A stretch of 64,000 bases of DNA from Trogon surrucura (taxonomy: Eukaryota; Chordata; Aves; Trogoniformes; Trogonidae), in NCBI GenBank assembly GCA_020746105.1, contig CM036617.1:174868412-174932411 (forward strand), in the 5' to 3' direction. The position numbers and the translations under genes were made by a program. Every line of letters starts with the position of its first letter. Position 1 is the first letter of the stretch. The notes beneath the pieces are model-generated. The model was not told the origin of the DNA and made no database searches. It worked only from the letters and a program-made list of their open reading frames with translations. Positions 1 through 13,191 of the stretch are shown piece after piece.

Positions 1-3000
1 ATGGACTTGTGCACCTTCAGGTTCTCTAGGTGTTCCCAGACCTGATCTACTCCTCATGCATTTCAGATCCTTCTATCTTATGCCCACTTCTAATAGAAAT
101 ATTCTACTATGTACCATTTTTTCTTTTCCTTTTCTAATGTAATAGCTCTGCATAAGGCAGTAAGAAATGAATGGTTTGTTTGTCAGTGAAGGGAAAGAAT
201 AACCATGAAGGAAGCACATTATACTATACAAAAATATCCTTGCAGTTTAAATACAGATTAAACCAGTTCAGTGTCAGCCCCTTATAAAACTAAGTTTGAG
301 CAAAATTTTACTGAGATACCAAAATACCTTTTTAGTTTCTATAATTTCTCAGAGGTTTTATTTTCCAAATTCACCCTGGAATCAGAATCTTGGATGCTTT
401 AATGATAGAAGGTGGCTAGTAACAGCATTTGACTGCTTGAACAAACTCTCATAGGTAATTGTATGTCAAAATTAACTCCTGATATTTTGAAGAATTGGAT
501 GCACCACGGGTTAAGATGTAACAACATCTTAACCATGTCTTTTTTAGCAACTTTGACCTTAAAATGTTCTACTTGACTCCTAAAGAAGGACAAGGGCTTG
601 CCCTTTTGCAGCTTCCTCATTTTATGTTTGCTGATGACAAAAATAGTTCTATGTTCTGTGCCCTTTGCGTTTACCTGTTTTTGAGGTAAATGTTACCTCT
701 CATTAGGTAAAAGGCCTTTCTAATGGTTCTAATAATATAGATGCATTAATTTTCACATCTTAACCCAAGGTATCTTTTTGCTTTTTTCTTAGACAGGAGG
801 GGGAAAAAAAAGAAAAAATCCATTTTCAGCATCTCAGGTTAGAGTTTAAAATCCATTACTCAGAGAAACTGAAGATTGTGACTATGATTTCTATTAAATA
901 CTCTGTTACTTCAACTATTGCAAAAATATCTACTCTTGTAAAATTCACAGTCAAGTGTCGTGGATTAAAATCCTTGAAGCTATCAGGTAACTAACAACTT
1001 CGAGTTGCTTATAAGGGTCAGCTTATGAAATTTTCCAGGTTTTCCATCATTTGCAATTGCTTGATAATTGATTTAATTATAGCTGACAACACAGCTTCAA
1101 ACACAAATGCAACACTGAAGAAGTTTGTGGCTGGAAGTAGGCATTGACTTGTTTTAACTATCCTCTGGGAACAAAACACCTAACAGATTTATTTTTCTTT
1201 TACTTATTAGAAAAATACTAAACACAGTGAGCGAAATCTAATGCTCACAGACATGTTTCAAATTTCCACTTTAAGGGGGTTCCGTGGTTGCTTTTTGGTT
1301 TTCGATTTGTTGGGTTTTTTTGTGGGAAGGGGTATCAGATTTCAGTGTGAAGTACTCTACATTCTGTTTGGCTACCTTTTTACTTTCCAGAAGCAAGATA
1401 TAAACCTTAGATTTCTCATCATTCATTCATACATTTTACTTTTTTCCTCGGTTTTCAAAATCTAGTCTTAATGTTCAATCTCAGTGGATTATAAATAGGG
1501 TATAAATTGATTTAAAATGTCTTTTTCTTGATCTGTTTTTATTCTATTTTACAGTTCCCACTGTATCCCTGAAGTTTAATTGCACACTATTAGGATTTTT
1601 ATAATTCCTTAAGGTATTCTAATGTATTTAAACAGAAGATGAAATGTAATTCATCACTCAGTCACATTACTTCAACAATTTTTGTATTTGAGTCAAGAAT
1701 AGCTTATTTGAGTATCTTACATATTCAATGGTAAATGAACAATTTCAAGATTGAATAATTTGTGTTAAACACCAGCTTTTCTTAACCTTTTTAATCTTCA
1801 AATTATTTGTATCAAAAATATTCCAACTGGGAAACTATGACTATGTTTACTTGACCAAGTAAACATTTGTTTCTGCTATCTGGGAGAAAAGATCTGTGTT
1901 GTGTATTCTCCCTGTTGCTGACTCGTTTGCCTATTGGCTATGGCCAATACGCATGTTGGTATAGTGTTACGTATATTACTTCCTTATTCAGCACAGTGCT
2001 ATCTTCACCTTTTTTTTTCCCCAGAAGTTCTGGAATTTATACCTATTTACTGAAAACTTTTTTCATTGTTTCTTCTTCCTTTTCCTTTCTTTCCTTCACT
2101 TAAGTCCACTAATAACCGAGCTGATCATTCCCAATGGAAAAAAAAAAAACAAACAAGAAAAAAAATTGCCTCACATTTCAATGTTCTTTGAAAGAACTCA
2201 GTTCCTCTCTTTCTGCATTTTCTGTTGGTTCTCTCTGAACTTCTTATGCAGCAACAGTGGCATTACACAAGACTGAGTTACTCAATTATCGCCAGTTCCA
2301 GCTGTATAAATACAGACAGTGAAAATTTTTATCTGTGAACCAGTTGTTATTGATTACAATAGGAAGATAAGTTTGACAATCAATAATTCAAAGTGGTAGT
2401 GATAGCTATCTGATGAATCTACCTTCATTCTCCCAATTTCCAGCTACGTTTCAGGTTATGAAGTGCTTAGATGTGAAATAGATTTGTATCCAGATGCTCC
2501 TATATCACTGTGTCTCCAAGAAACTCAGTACTGTAGGTTTCATCAGAAGAAACTCATTTTGCACAGTCTAGGTTTGTTGCTTTCATTATAACTGACCAGC
2601 AGAAATCTGCCTGCTCCTCTTTAGGCTGTTTTACCAGGCTTTTAAGCCCTCTTGTGCATACATACTTGCTTGCACGTCAACACATCTATGGCTTTAGCTA
2701 GTGATTTCAGGGTTTGTTTAAAGATTATGGTCCAGTAACATTGCCAAGTAATAAGAGTTTCTTCCTGAACATTTGTGCAAATAAACTCTTTATAGCCAAG
2801 TTAATAGCACTAGATACACCTGCTGATATTTACATTGCTTTTATCCAGCCTGGAAATGATTGTTTTCTTAGCATTTTACACAGAACAATAATAAACGCTG
2901 ACTGCTGCAGTATAAACAAGGAGGGTGGGTGCTTTCTATTATCTCATCTTACTTTTAAAATGCTATTTTGCTATGTTCATATTACTAAAGAGTTTACAAT

Positions 3001-6000
3001 AATATAAATTGTAAGGGTTGCAATGTACTATTTAGTCATCAAATGTATTAACTGGAGATCCTGTACGCACACTAGTGCTGTATAAAATAAGTGACCCATA
3101 CACAAGAAAAAAAAAATCAAAACTGAGCTGGTTTGAAGAGTTTGTTATTCATAGGCTGGAGGTAATGCAAAAGAATTCTGCCTGATATTGTCAACCAAGA
3201 AATACCATTTCCAAGCAACAATATGCAATGCAAGTTCTTCTTCCCTAGCTAAATTGCTAAAGACCAAACCAAACTTCTGAAAGCCCTTTGCTCTTTGTCT
3301 CCCCTAAATTCCATTGAGTCAAAACATGCAGTTTAATCACACAGGTTAGTTTAAAATTTGATGCCATTAATTCAGCAACTTTATGCTCATTTTCTCCAAA
3401 CTGAAAACTCTTAAACTGTAAAGAACTGAACTACCTAATGAACTCAAATAAGAGTGGTGAGAATAGCAAGAATATCAGAATAGCAGTGAAAGAGCTAAAT
3501 GATCTCACCTCACTGAGTGCAAGAATAAAACAACCTTGTGCAAGTTTTATATTCCACCAACTTTACTGCTTCAAAAATCATGAACAGCAAAACAATATTT
3601 TGTAACTACTCTTTTTGTCATAAATGAGGTCAGTGGGGTGAAAGAATAAAGGTGAGCCGTTTTTCACACATCTTGTCATTTGACACAAATTGCGATTGAC
3701 AGAACAAAAGGGAAAACAAATTGGGTGTTCTAAACCAATCTGAGTAAAGCAATAGTGTAAAGACAAAGGAGTGTCTTTATGTCCTTACTGGGTTCACATC
3801 AAGAAGGCAAAATTCATCACTCTTTATCTTAGCCACCTAAAACGTAAGCACCAACCTACCCAGTCACTCCAGTTTTCTCAGTGGAGAGGAACAAGCATGA
3901 TTCATTATGTGCAACTCTTTTAGATGTGAAACTCAGAGTGGAGTGAATCACCTGGTAAAGGTATCCTGGACTGTAGAGACAGCCTAGAAGATAAGAGAGC
4001 ATCTACCTTTTAAATGGTTGAAGCTACAGGACCTGAATGCCACATTTAATTTGGGTTTCCTTTGCTTCTAACTTAGTGTAAGAAGCTTATTGCTTATAGT
4101 GCTTACATGACACCATCATTGATATACACAGATAGTAAAAAAATCAACAGCCTCTTTCTTACATTGTGGAGTTATAAAGCTTCTGATTCAAGATGGCTTT
4201 GGCTTATAATTAAAAGTAAATAATTAATGCCATATCTTCAGGACCATAAGACAGAAAGCCCATGGCTAAAACAATATATAATTAAAGGGTATTAGGGAAA
4301 AAAAATGCAAGAAAAACGAGAGGATTGAGTAAATAAAAATGTGAAGAGAAAAATGTCTAAATAAAATTTTTAAGTGGGCTTTTTGCATCATTTCCCCTTC
4401 TTTTTGCTAAGTCTTTTCCTACTGAATGGATAGCTTAAGTCAATTTTTTGGAGTGTCGGTAACAACCTTCACTTCTAATAACTGTCAGGATGTAGTAACC
4501 CTAGCTGAGCGTCCGTCCCTTTGAACAGGCCCTGTAGGTGCAAAGTAAAGCAACACTATACCTAACGACTCTGCTAAGATACTCTTCTACAACTGATTAA
4601 CTGTTCTTGTAGTTCAGGAGATGTTCAGTGAAAGAGAGAACATGATAATGTGCAGTTATTTCTTTAGTATATGATGAAATTCCATTTAAATTTTTGATAT
4701 TTTGCACTGGAATAACAAGCATACGTTAATAATACACAATGCCAATTGCCATCATGCAGACCCATTTCTGCACATGGCTAAATGGTATTTCTTGGCTGGA
4801 ACTGTTTTTTTTTTCAGGCATAATAAATAGGAAATATCCAGTCATATGAACATCTACGAACATGCAAGGGTCACCCACATTCTGATGCCTGAGTGCCATT
4901 CTTTTAGTGCACATTCGAAGAATAAGAAAGTACAACAGACAACTAGATGATGTGAAAACTTTTGCAAAAAACTCTTTAATGTTGTAGTATTTTCCAATAA
5001 CACAAACCAGCTTCCCCTTATCCTCAGCTTGAGCCTACATCTCGCATTCCCATTGCAGGTCTGAGTCTTCAAACAGTTTGTAAACCCATAGACTTTTAAA
5101 GAGTTAATATGCTATAATTGAAAGGAAAATTAGAGTAAATTGACTTATCCACTTTACCTTCAGTCTTTATATATATATCGCGGTAGACTCTTTAGTGTGT
5201 GTATTAATAAAGCGAATATCTGAATATTATAATGTTAATTATTCTAACTGAAAATAAGTGATTTAGGAGAGATTCTTCTGCCTGTAATTCCATTTAATGC
5301 AGCTGTATAGTCATGACCGTAGAAGAATTGAATTAGAATTTCTGCACGGTATACAAATGAAAGAATTTCTGTGTTTGAATTTCTCAACTTACTGATCTTT
5401 GAGAGTTTCTCATACAAAATAAGCCCTTTTGATCCCAACTCTTACAGAGCTGAATATTTAAAGAGCTTATTTTATGATATTTAAAATATTCGTACCTGGA
5501 ATTACCTTCAAATGTACAGCTATTATCTTGAAGTGCAATGCTAGAAGCATACACATTTTTATTCTTGAAAAAAAAAAAAAGCACTAAATTAAATGAATAT
5601 AAATGATTTTACATAACTAGTAATTGATACTTGCACAGTGGTAATACTTAGGAGATCACTTCAGACATCAATATGTATTGTAGAAACAAAAAACATCCAA
5701 AAAAGTTTATAAATGAATGTAAGGCAAGGCAAGAGCCACCAAATGAATGCAGACTGGCAGGGAAGTACAAGGAAGAAGTGATGCAATATTGGTCAGCATG
5801 ATAGGCAACGGTCGCAGCAGCCTGACATAAAAGCTTCAAGTTGAAGAGATCAGACAAAAGTTGTACGTGATTATTCAGCACCAAGTGGATCTTTGTAGTA
5901 GAAAGTTCGATAGCCTGTGGCTTGAAAACATCAGTCTGTGGTAAAGATCTTAAAAAAAAGAAATGCACCTTAAAAAGAAAATGTTCTTTTATCTACATTC

Positions 6001-6802
6001 AGATCCTTTTTATTTTTCAACTCTTTGTTTTCCCTTCCCAGTGGACTTCATCTTGAATAAGGATAGAAAAAAGTGTATCTGAATGATCCCAAGGTAACTA
6101 ACAGTGTGCTGGAAGAGTCAAAGAGAATCAGCACATTTTAAAAATACCATCAATTGTAAGAATCACAGATATTATTGGTCTCAGATGAGTGTAGCTTAAA
6201 AAAAGGACATTATCCAAAGTGCACTGCCTATATGATGCAAGCAATTTAAGGAACATTTTGTTGATCCAGGACAGGTTAGGAAGCTGTGTGCTGGGAACAA
6301 TATGCCATCTATTTGAGCTTTGTTCTAGGTACAAGAACCCAGACACATAGAGGTACCTAAACATAGATTTCATGTGAATTTTTGTAAATAGATTTTAAGA
6401 ATCAAGTGGGCTAATCTGCTATGAAGTTTGTCTCTAGCTACAACTTGGCATACTAAAAACTCAAATATCTTCAGCTAAATCCTTTACATATTTAGCGGTG
6501 ATGATCGGCACTGATTTCACCTAATTTCAGACAACATCTCCTGAAACATTTTTGCATTATTCCGTGTCATAATTATTTCAGAAAATAACTGCATTGAGGT
6601 GGGTAAACTTAGCATTAAGTATCAGTAATGCTGGTCACATTACCAGGCAACCCCAATCTTAATGTCATGGACCTGGTGTGTTTTTTCTTGTTTCTGTACA
6701 CATTTTGTCTACTGAAATGCAACAGGTAAGTATTGCTGTTACCGAGATCAGAAGGATCAGAAGTGCAGAAACCTGACTTACGAGCTTTTGATCATCTGAT
6801 GA
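1..6802. other. AT-rich unique sequence, no supported gene
   Basis: No repeat of a family I recognise and no convincing gene. It holds short A- or T-runs (for example around 2140-2165) and a small TA run at 5168-5178. Open frames up to 106 codons occur, within chance expectation for this base composition. The longest, on the minus strand at 5648-5968, is discussed as a possible terminal exon in the findings. Confidence 0.6.
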
Positions 6803-7276
6803 GGGCCACAAAGATGATCCAGACGCTAGAGCAGCTCTGTTATGGGGATAAGCTGAGGGAGCTGGGATTGTTCAGCCTGGAGAAGAAAAGACTCCAGGGA
6901 GACCTAATAGCTGCCTTCCAATACCTGAAGGGAACCTACAGGAAGGCTGAAGAGTGACTTTTTACAAGAATGTCCGGCAATAGGACAAGAGGAAATGGGT
7001 TTAAATTGAAGGAGAATAGATTTAGGTTGGATCTTAGGAAGAAATTCTTCAGTATGAGGGTGGCAAGACTCTAGAATAGATTGCCCAGAGAGGCTGTAGA
7101 TGCCCCCTCCCTGGAGGTGTTCAAGACCAGGTTGGATGAGGCCTTGAGCAACCTGGTCTAGTTAAGGGAATCCCTGCCCATGACAGGGAGGTTGGATTAC
7201 ATGATCTCTAAGGTCCCTTCCAACCTAAGACTTTCTATGTTTTCACATGGTTTCACATTTCACATGGTTTCACATG
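6803..7276 (+). mobile_element. CR1 LINE, 5'-truncated 3' end
   Basis: This is the last part of CR1 ORF2 followed by the 3' UTR. The plus strand encodes the conserved tail of the CR1 reverse transcriptase region ([32 protein letters not shown]), interrupted by stop codons at 6955 and later. The 3' UTR ends with the familiar GGTCCCTTCCAACCTA block near 7210-7228. The terminal repeat is odd: in place of the usual ATTCTATG units it carries TTTCACATGG-like units at about 7240-7276. The copy is dead and truncated, as most CR1 insertions are because reverse transcription stops early. Confidence 0.9.
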
Positions 7277-8406
7277 TTTATGAAGTTTGTTCTCTAAAAA
7301 AAAGATGTTTGTGCTGTAAACTGCTGGAAATAAAGAATCCTGTTACTTTACAATGATAGGCTTTGTTTGTTTTATTTTAGAAATAGAGGGCATTCAAGGC
7401 AAGTTCCAGTACAAGATTTAGGTACTAAGCTAAAATAAGTTTGGACTGCTGAGGGGAAACTATAATTGCAAAGTCCTGACTCACCTTGTGTGCTGGAGAC
7501 ACCTAATCTCTATAAACTCTTCAACATTTGATGTTAAATCTCTTCAGGTACTTATTAAGTCACTGCACGTGCCCAGAACTGTCCTACACTTGGCAGGCTT
7601 AAGCAGCTCAGCACTTAGATCATGTCTGAGCTCAGTTTAGATTGAGAAATTCAGAGGAGTGAAGTCTGAATCACTCCAAAAACTCAATCCAGTAAACACT
7701 CCCAGAGGCAAGACCACTCTCTTTGCATTCTACAAATTTAAAGTAAGTAATTTTTTAGACCACAGACAGAGAGGGTATAAGAAGCCTTTCTCATGCAGCA
7801 CGTTGCTTACTGGCACACTACTTAGTGCACCCACTGAGCAGGTTGGGTTCCCAGGTTCAGTACTATCTCTTTTCTGAAAATGCTGTTCTGCACCTTTCAC
7901 CTTCAAAGCTCATGGCCTAGTCACCAGACAACAGTCTCCTGAAGTGTGGGAAGACAATCTGCATGTCTCGTTTGAAGATGTGCCTAGGCAGATAAGAGTG
8001 CAGAATATGCTGAACCAGAGAGGAAACACAGGGAAAATTTGACTTTGTAGTCTGGTGGATGGACTAACTTGGAAGACCTTGGATCTGGCTTATTCTTACA
8101 GAACTATTTTTTTTCCTTTAATATGAAATGTGTTTTACATTAAATCTTACATTAATTTTTTTTTCATGTTACCTAGAACTTCTGATACTTCAGGATCATG
8201 TGTTAGACTTTTTCCTTCTGTACCTCTCCTGCAGTCGGTAATATTATATCAGGAAATAATTTTACAGTTGTTCATAAAGCATAAAATAGAACTTGGCTAA
8301 CATTACAAATATCCTAGGCATCTGCCCTAGCACATTATCTGATGTCAAGCACTGTCCATTTACTACTGAGAATTTGACCCTTCAGATAGACAGTTCTAAT
8401 TTGATT
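7277..8406. other. Unique sequence, nothing recognised
   Basis: AT-rich spacer between two CR1 copies. I see no repeat, RNA gene or convincing exon. Confidence 0.55.
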
Positions 8407-9305
8407 AGAATCATAGAATTATTAAGGCTAGAAAAGACCTCAAAGATCATCAAGTTCAACTGTCAACCCACCACCACGACCATTAAATCATGTCCTGAAG
8501 TGCTGTGTCTACATGTTTTTTGAACACCTCCAGTGATGGTCACTCAACCACTTCCCTGGGCAGCCTGTTCCAGTGTTTTGGCACTCTTTCAGTAAAGAAT
8601 TTTTTCCTAATATCCGATCTAAACCTCCCCTGGTCCACCTTGAGCCCAGTTCCTCTCATCCTATTCTTAGTTACTTGAGAGAAGAGACTGATCCCCACCT
8701 TGCCACAACCTCCTTTCAGGTACTTGTAAGAGAGTGATAAGACCTCCCCCCAACATCTTCTTCTCAGGCTAAACAACCCTAGGTCCCTTATCTGCTCCTT
8801 ACACATGTTCTTGACACCCTTCACCAGCTTTGTTCCCCTTCTCTTGACAACACCTTAGTGTCGTTCTTGCAGGGAGGGGCCCAAAACTGAACACAGTACT
8901 CAAGCTGTGGTCTCACCAGTGCTGCATACAGTGTTGTAATCACCTTCCTGGTCCTGCTGGCCACATTGTTTCTGATAGAAGCCAGGATGTTGCTGGCCGC
9001 CTTAGCCACCTGAGCACACTGATGGCTCATGTTCAGCTGGCTGTCCACCAACACGCTCAGATCCTTTTCCACCAGGAAGCTTTCCAGCCACTCTCTCCCA
9101 AGCCTGTAGCGTTGCCTGGGATTGCTGTGACTGAAGTGTGTGACGTGGTTCTTGGCCTTGTTAAACCTCATACAATTGACCTCAGCCCATCAATCCAACC
9201 TGTCCAGATCCCTCTGTAGAGCCTTCCTACCCTCAGCTTCCTCCCACTCACCTTGGTATTGTCTGTAAACTTACTGAGGGTACACTCAAACCGCCCATCC
9301 ACTTA
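8407..9305 (-). mobile_element. CR1 LINE, 5'-truncated, minus strand
   Basis: The element starts at its 3' end with AGAATCATAGAATTATT at 8407 and runs through the 3' UTR into the C-terminal half of ORF2. Minus-strand translation gives recognisable CR1 blocks: a motif like SKFTDNTK (the degraded FADDTK catalytic box) near the 5' end, [48 protein letters not shown], and then [19 protein letters not shown]. Several frameshifts and stops separate these blocks, and the first Asp of the catalytic box is changed to Thr. It is an old, inactive copy. Confidence 0.92.
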
Positions 9306-10681
9306 AATTAAATAGTCAGCAAAGAAGTTCTCCGGATTCTCAGACTCTCTACATAAATATCTACATATGAAAATACAGGTTCAGCTGTAGACAAAACACA
9401 AATAAGTGGGTAAAACCAGAAATTAATATGCTTATCACTCTTAGATACAGGCCAAGTGATCTATAATTCACTGGAGCTTGGTTACAGTGTACACTAATTA
9501 TGTGCTTAACTCTAAAGCCTTTAATGAAGAAAAGCATTTCTTTAAAGATATCTAATTAGGCAAGGTATCTGTTCTGGTTTAGCCACACTTGGCACCAGAA
9601 TGGAAGATACAGAGAACAACAAATTTATCTTCATGTATCCCTGAACTAGGAAACCTCTTGTCCTCTTCAGCTTCCAATACAAATGAAAGCAGTTTTCCTG
9701 GTTTGAGCTAGGACTGAACCAATTCTTTGTTCAATGATTTTAATTTTCAGCTTCTCTTCTAAATGACTGTACTTGCTGAAGCTAACGGAATATTTTTTCA
9801 GAAAGTGTCTGCTACTAGAAACAATAAGTAGCACTCCCAAATTAAGGGCCTTGGAAATCTATGTGCATGTAAGTCTGTATATATCTGACAACAGCCACAG
9901 AGTTTTGACTATGTCTTTGTATCCCCAATCCTGACAACCATTGGGAAGGCACAGAAATAGTTTCCTTAGGACTGATACTTTGGATTTATTTTTTTTTTAT
10001 CAAGGAAAGAAAAGTTATCTATTTCTTCTAAAGAGTAAGTACAATCACCCGCCCTTCTGGAAATTCTCCATTTCTTTCAGACAGTCATAAAGAGAAGTCT
10101 GAAATGGCCTAGAAATGGACCTATTAAATCAATTCAAACATATTTTTTTGCAAAATGGGTTTAATCAGCACTGCATACTAGTGCTGCATTGTCTCTTCTA
10201 GACTTTTTCTAAGGTAAGACCTATGCAGACCAAATCAAAACCAGCTATATATATATTAGAGATTTCTTTTATTTCGCCTATAAGGAACTCAGAGTGAGAA
10301 CTGTCAGTTTCATAAGGTGGCTTACATGCTAGTCTTTCTGGATTCATTTGAATATCTTTGCTCATCTTTCATGTCCAGATGAGCTTTCTGCATTCTTCTA
10401 CTGTATCAGGGGAAACTGTTTTTTTAGGCAAAACAGTGACATTAGCAGCCACAGGCAACCAAGCTGTGAATGATATATCTTGAATTTCCTTTCCAGTCTC
10501 TGTCTTTATGGATTTTCTACATAGCTCTTCACAGTGAGCTTAGTCTTTCCCTATTTTTCAGCTCAGATCCCAAATTACTGCCATAAGTGGATCTTGTTGA
10601 TAACTTGCTTGACACCTTAAAATATATGTTTTCAAGTTATCTGAAGCACATGCAGTTAATTTACTTCTAATTCCAAGAATA
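9306..10681. other. Unique sequence with a possible LTR relic
   Basis: Mostly unremarkable AT-rich DNA. The stretch about 9690-9860 begins TTTCCTGGTTTGAGCTAGG, which resembles the start of several bird retroviral LTR families. I cannot define both ends, so it is listed separately with low confidence. Confidence 0.5.
9690..9860 (+). repeat. Possible ERV LTR relic
   Basis: The segment opens with TTTCCTGGTTTGAGCTAGG and continues with text similar in style to bird ERV LTR 5' ends, which often start TGTCCTGGTTT. No polyadenylation signal, TATA box, primer binding site or flanking duplication could be tied to it. The assignment rests only on resemblance to the start of such LTRs and could be wrong. 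Confidence 0.25.
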
Positions 10682-10895
10682 AGAATCACGGAATCACAGA
10701 ATGTTAGGGGTTGGAAGGGACCTCAAAAGATCATCTAGTCCAACCCCCTGCCAGAGCAGGATCACCTACAGAAGATCAGGCAGGAAGTCATCCAGGCAGG
10801 TTTTGAATGTCTCCAGAGAAGGAGACTCCACAACCTCCCTGGGCAGCCTGTTCCAGTGCTCTGTCACCCTCACAGTGAAAAAGTTTTTTCTAATA
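10682..10895 (-). mobile_element. CR1 LINE 3' end, short
   Basis: The CR1 3' end begins at 10682 (GAATCACGGAATCACAGAATG) and includes the GGTTGGAAGGGACCTC block, in minus orientation. The copy ends near AGTTTTTTCTAAT, about 200 bp into the element, so only the 3' UTR and the last ORF2 codons are present. It belongs to the same 3'-end type as the copies at 21386 and 62004. Confidence 0.9.
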
Positions 10896-12745
10896 ATGAT
10901 ATATAGTGTATAGTATATTCACGGGGAAGGAATGACTTCCATTTAAGCAGAGATTCAGGGGGTTAGGACTCCCAAAATATAAAATGGAGACGGTTGTGAC
11001 AGATGTGTATAAAATCATTAATTCTATGGAGATGATAACTTGAAAAGAATAATCTGTTTCAATACAGCAAGCTGATAATTTAATCAAAAGAGTGGTCAAG
11101 ACAAGCTGATTCGTTACAGCAGTTTCTTACAGTATAGCTTGTCTTTGATGAAAATTTGTTCCTGGTTAAAACTGACTTTATTTTGGAAAGCCAGTTCTAT
11201 AATGGATAGCTTCAGATAATAAACCTTTTAGGAGAGTCTTTTATCATTGTGCTCTCAGCAGAGGTACAGTACATGACTGTGTTCCCAGGCAGAACTGATA
11301 TGTTAAAAAGTTAATCATAAAATTTTTAGATAGACTACTGATCCCAGTGAAGTTACAGGAAAGTTTCTTTCTTTTTAATAAGTCAGGGCTTTTTCTTAGT
11401 ACATTATTGCCCAAATTTTAGGTACAAAATAATCTGAGTAAAATATCCAGTGTTACAGCTATCTAATCATTGAGTCCTCAAAAGGAAACAAAGAAAATTC
11501 ACAGTACTTTGAAAGTTTTGTTCTATGGCTCTGCTACTTAGCAAACAACACCAGTAAGTGCAGCCTTATGACAAGTACCCCATTTGTTTTTCCCATGCCA
11601 TATCTCAACAGTGGAAATAACTGAGAAAAATACCATCCCCTTGTTTGATAGACATGCATTTTTAACTCTTTGCCAAAATTGCATAATTATTCAAGTAGTA
11701 TAAACATGCCAGACTCCAGATATAAAAGTAATAGGGAACCTAACAACTTGTATTGTTTGTTTAGCTGATAGGAAAAGAGTTTATAGAGGAATCAGAAAAT
11801 AAAATGAAGGTAAAGGAAAAGCTTTCTAATTTGCTCATACTTTACCTTTATGTTGCTGTAGGTGATCCTGTGAAGGACACTTAGAGGAGTAAGTTGTTAA
11901 TTATTTTCCATTTTAAGGATCTATTTTTATTTTTATAAAGATTTGTTGAATTTTAAATATCAGGCCTTGTATGTTTTTCAAGAATTTAACAGCAGAGGTT
12001 ATTTGTTTCTCAGAAAAAATAAAAGTTGTTATGATGATGTTAAAAAAATAGTCAGGCAACTGAGAAGTGTTTCACTGTTTATGATTCTCTATTTTTGTCA
12101 TCACCCTGAAAGCTGGTTGACCTGTGCTATGTACGAGTTGTGGCCAAACCTTTACACGAATATGAAGGTCCTCTGAAAAATCTCAGATATATGTTCAGCA
12201 GGTATGTCTTAGTTTAATAACCAAAGATCTGTTATTTGAAAAAAACAATATTGACCATCATCTTTACAGTCTTTGTTGCAACATCAATGAGCAAGGGAAT
12301 AGGACTAAACTGCACAAAAGACTTTAACGTCTTTTTCATAAAGACTGAGAATTTGACCTTAAACCATTAACTTTTTCTGATTTTATATGTAATTTGAAAG
12401 CTTTTAGCTTTCTTTCCCTGTAGCTTTCAAGTAATGACATGAGATGGGAGTCAAAGTAAGGATATCATGGAATTATCTTTTGGTTATTAAAAAATACTTG
12501 TAATAGTGTTCTTCTTAGGAGATAAGTTGTGCAAAAATGTATCATTTCAACAGCTACCCCGCTGCGTTTGCTTGAAGAATCTTACCGTACCCAATAAGAC
12601 CACAAAAGGTAAAAACTATAAATTGCAGGTGTTGAAAGGAGGGTCTGATAGAATTGTACTAGCTAAATGCCTTTTAACAAGCAGTGACAATGAATTATGT
12701 AACAGTTGCATTGTGAGATGGATATGTATACATATTGTAATGCTT
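10896..12745. other. Unique sequence, nothing recognised
   Basis: AT-rich spacer. Open frames of 60-80 codons at 11943-12176 (+) and 12506-12748 (+) have splice-like flanks, but no protein family is recognisable and their length is expected by chance. Confidence 0.5.
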
Positions 12746-12749
12746 TGAG

Positions 12750-13185
12750 CAGGATTTATCTCTGAGAACAGAATGCAAGGCTACTATGAGATAAAGAGGC
12801 ACAGGGTGCCTCAAGACTGCAGACCTTGCTTGTCAGTAAGAACAAGGGAGTACAGGCTAGAGTTCACCAAAAGAACATGTTGATGGAGAGGAGGATGAAG
12901 TAAATGACCATCAGATATCTCTGAAGCCCACAATGCACATGCAAGAGTGGTTAGTAACCTATGATAATGAGTTCTCAGAAAATAATGAATATGTTAATAA
13001 TTTCTCAGAAATATTGTGAATATGTATGTATAACCTGCATACAAGCTATGCATCTGACTCTATGGCATGTACATTATGCAGGGTGATCCCCTGTGCAACC
13101 AGCACTGATATAAAAATACCTGCTTAGTAGTCAGCAAGACTATTGAGTCCTGATTTTGGCCTTTTCAGGGCATCAGTGTACACAA
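12750..13185 (+). repeat. Probable ERV LTR, plus strand
   Basis: The distal part reads like the R/U5 end of a bird retroviral LTR. GCAGGGTGATCCCCTGTG and a cap-proximal AGCACTG are followed by a degenerate poly(A) signal (ATATAAAAATACCTGC near 13110) and then TATTGAGTCCTGATTTTGG, wording I associate with such LTR ends. The upstream part (12750-13040) is AT-rich with repeated TTCTCAGAAA-TAAT segments. Exact ends and family are uncertain, and no internal retroviral sequence is attached. Confidence 0.45.
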
Positions 13186-13191
13186 AATTGC

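Noticed and set aside
5168-5178. TA repeat followed by CGCGG as a regulatory element
   Set aside because: Too short and isolated to support any role.
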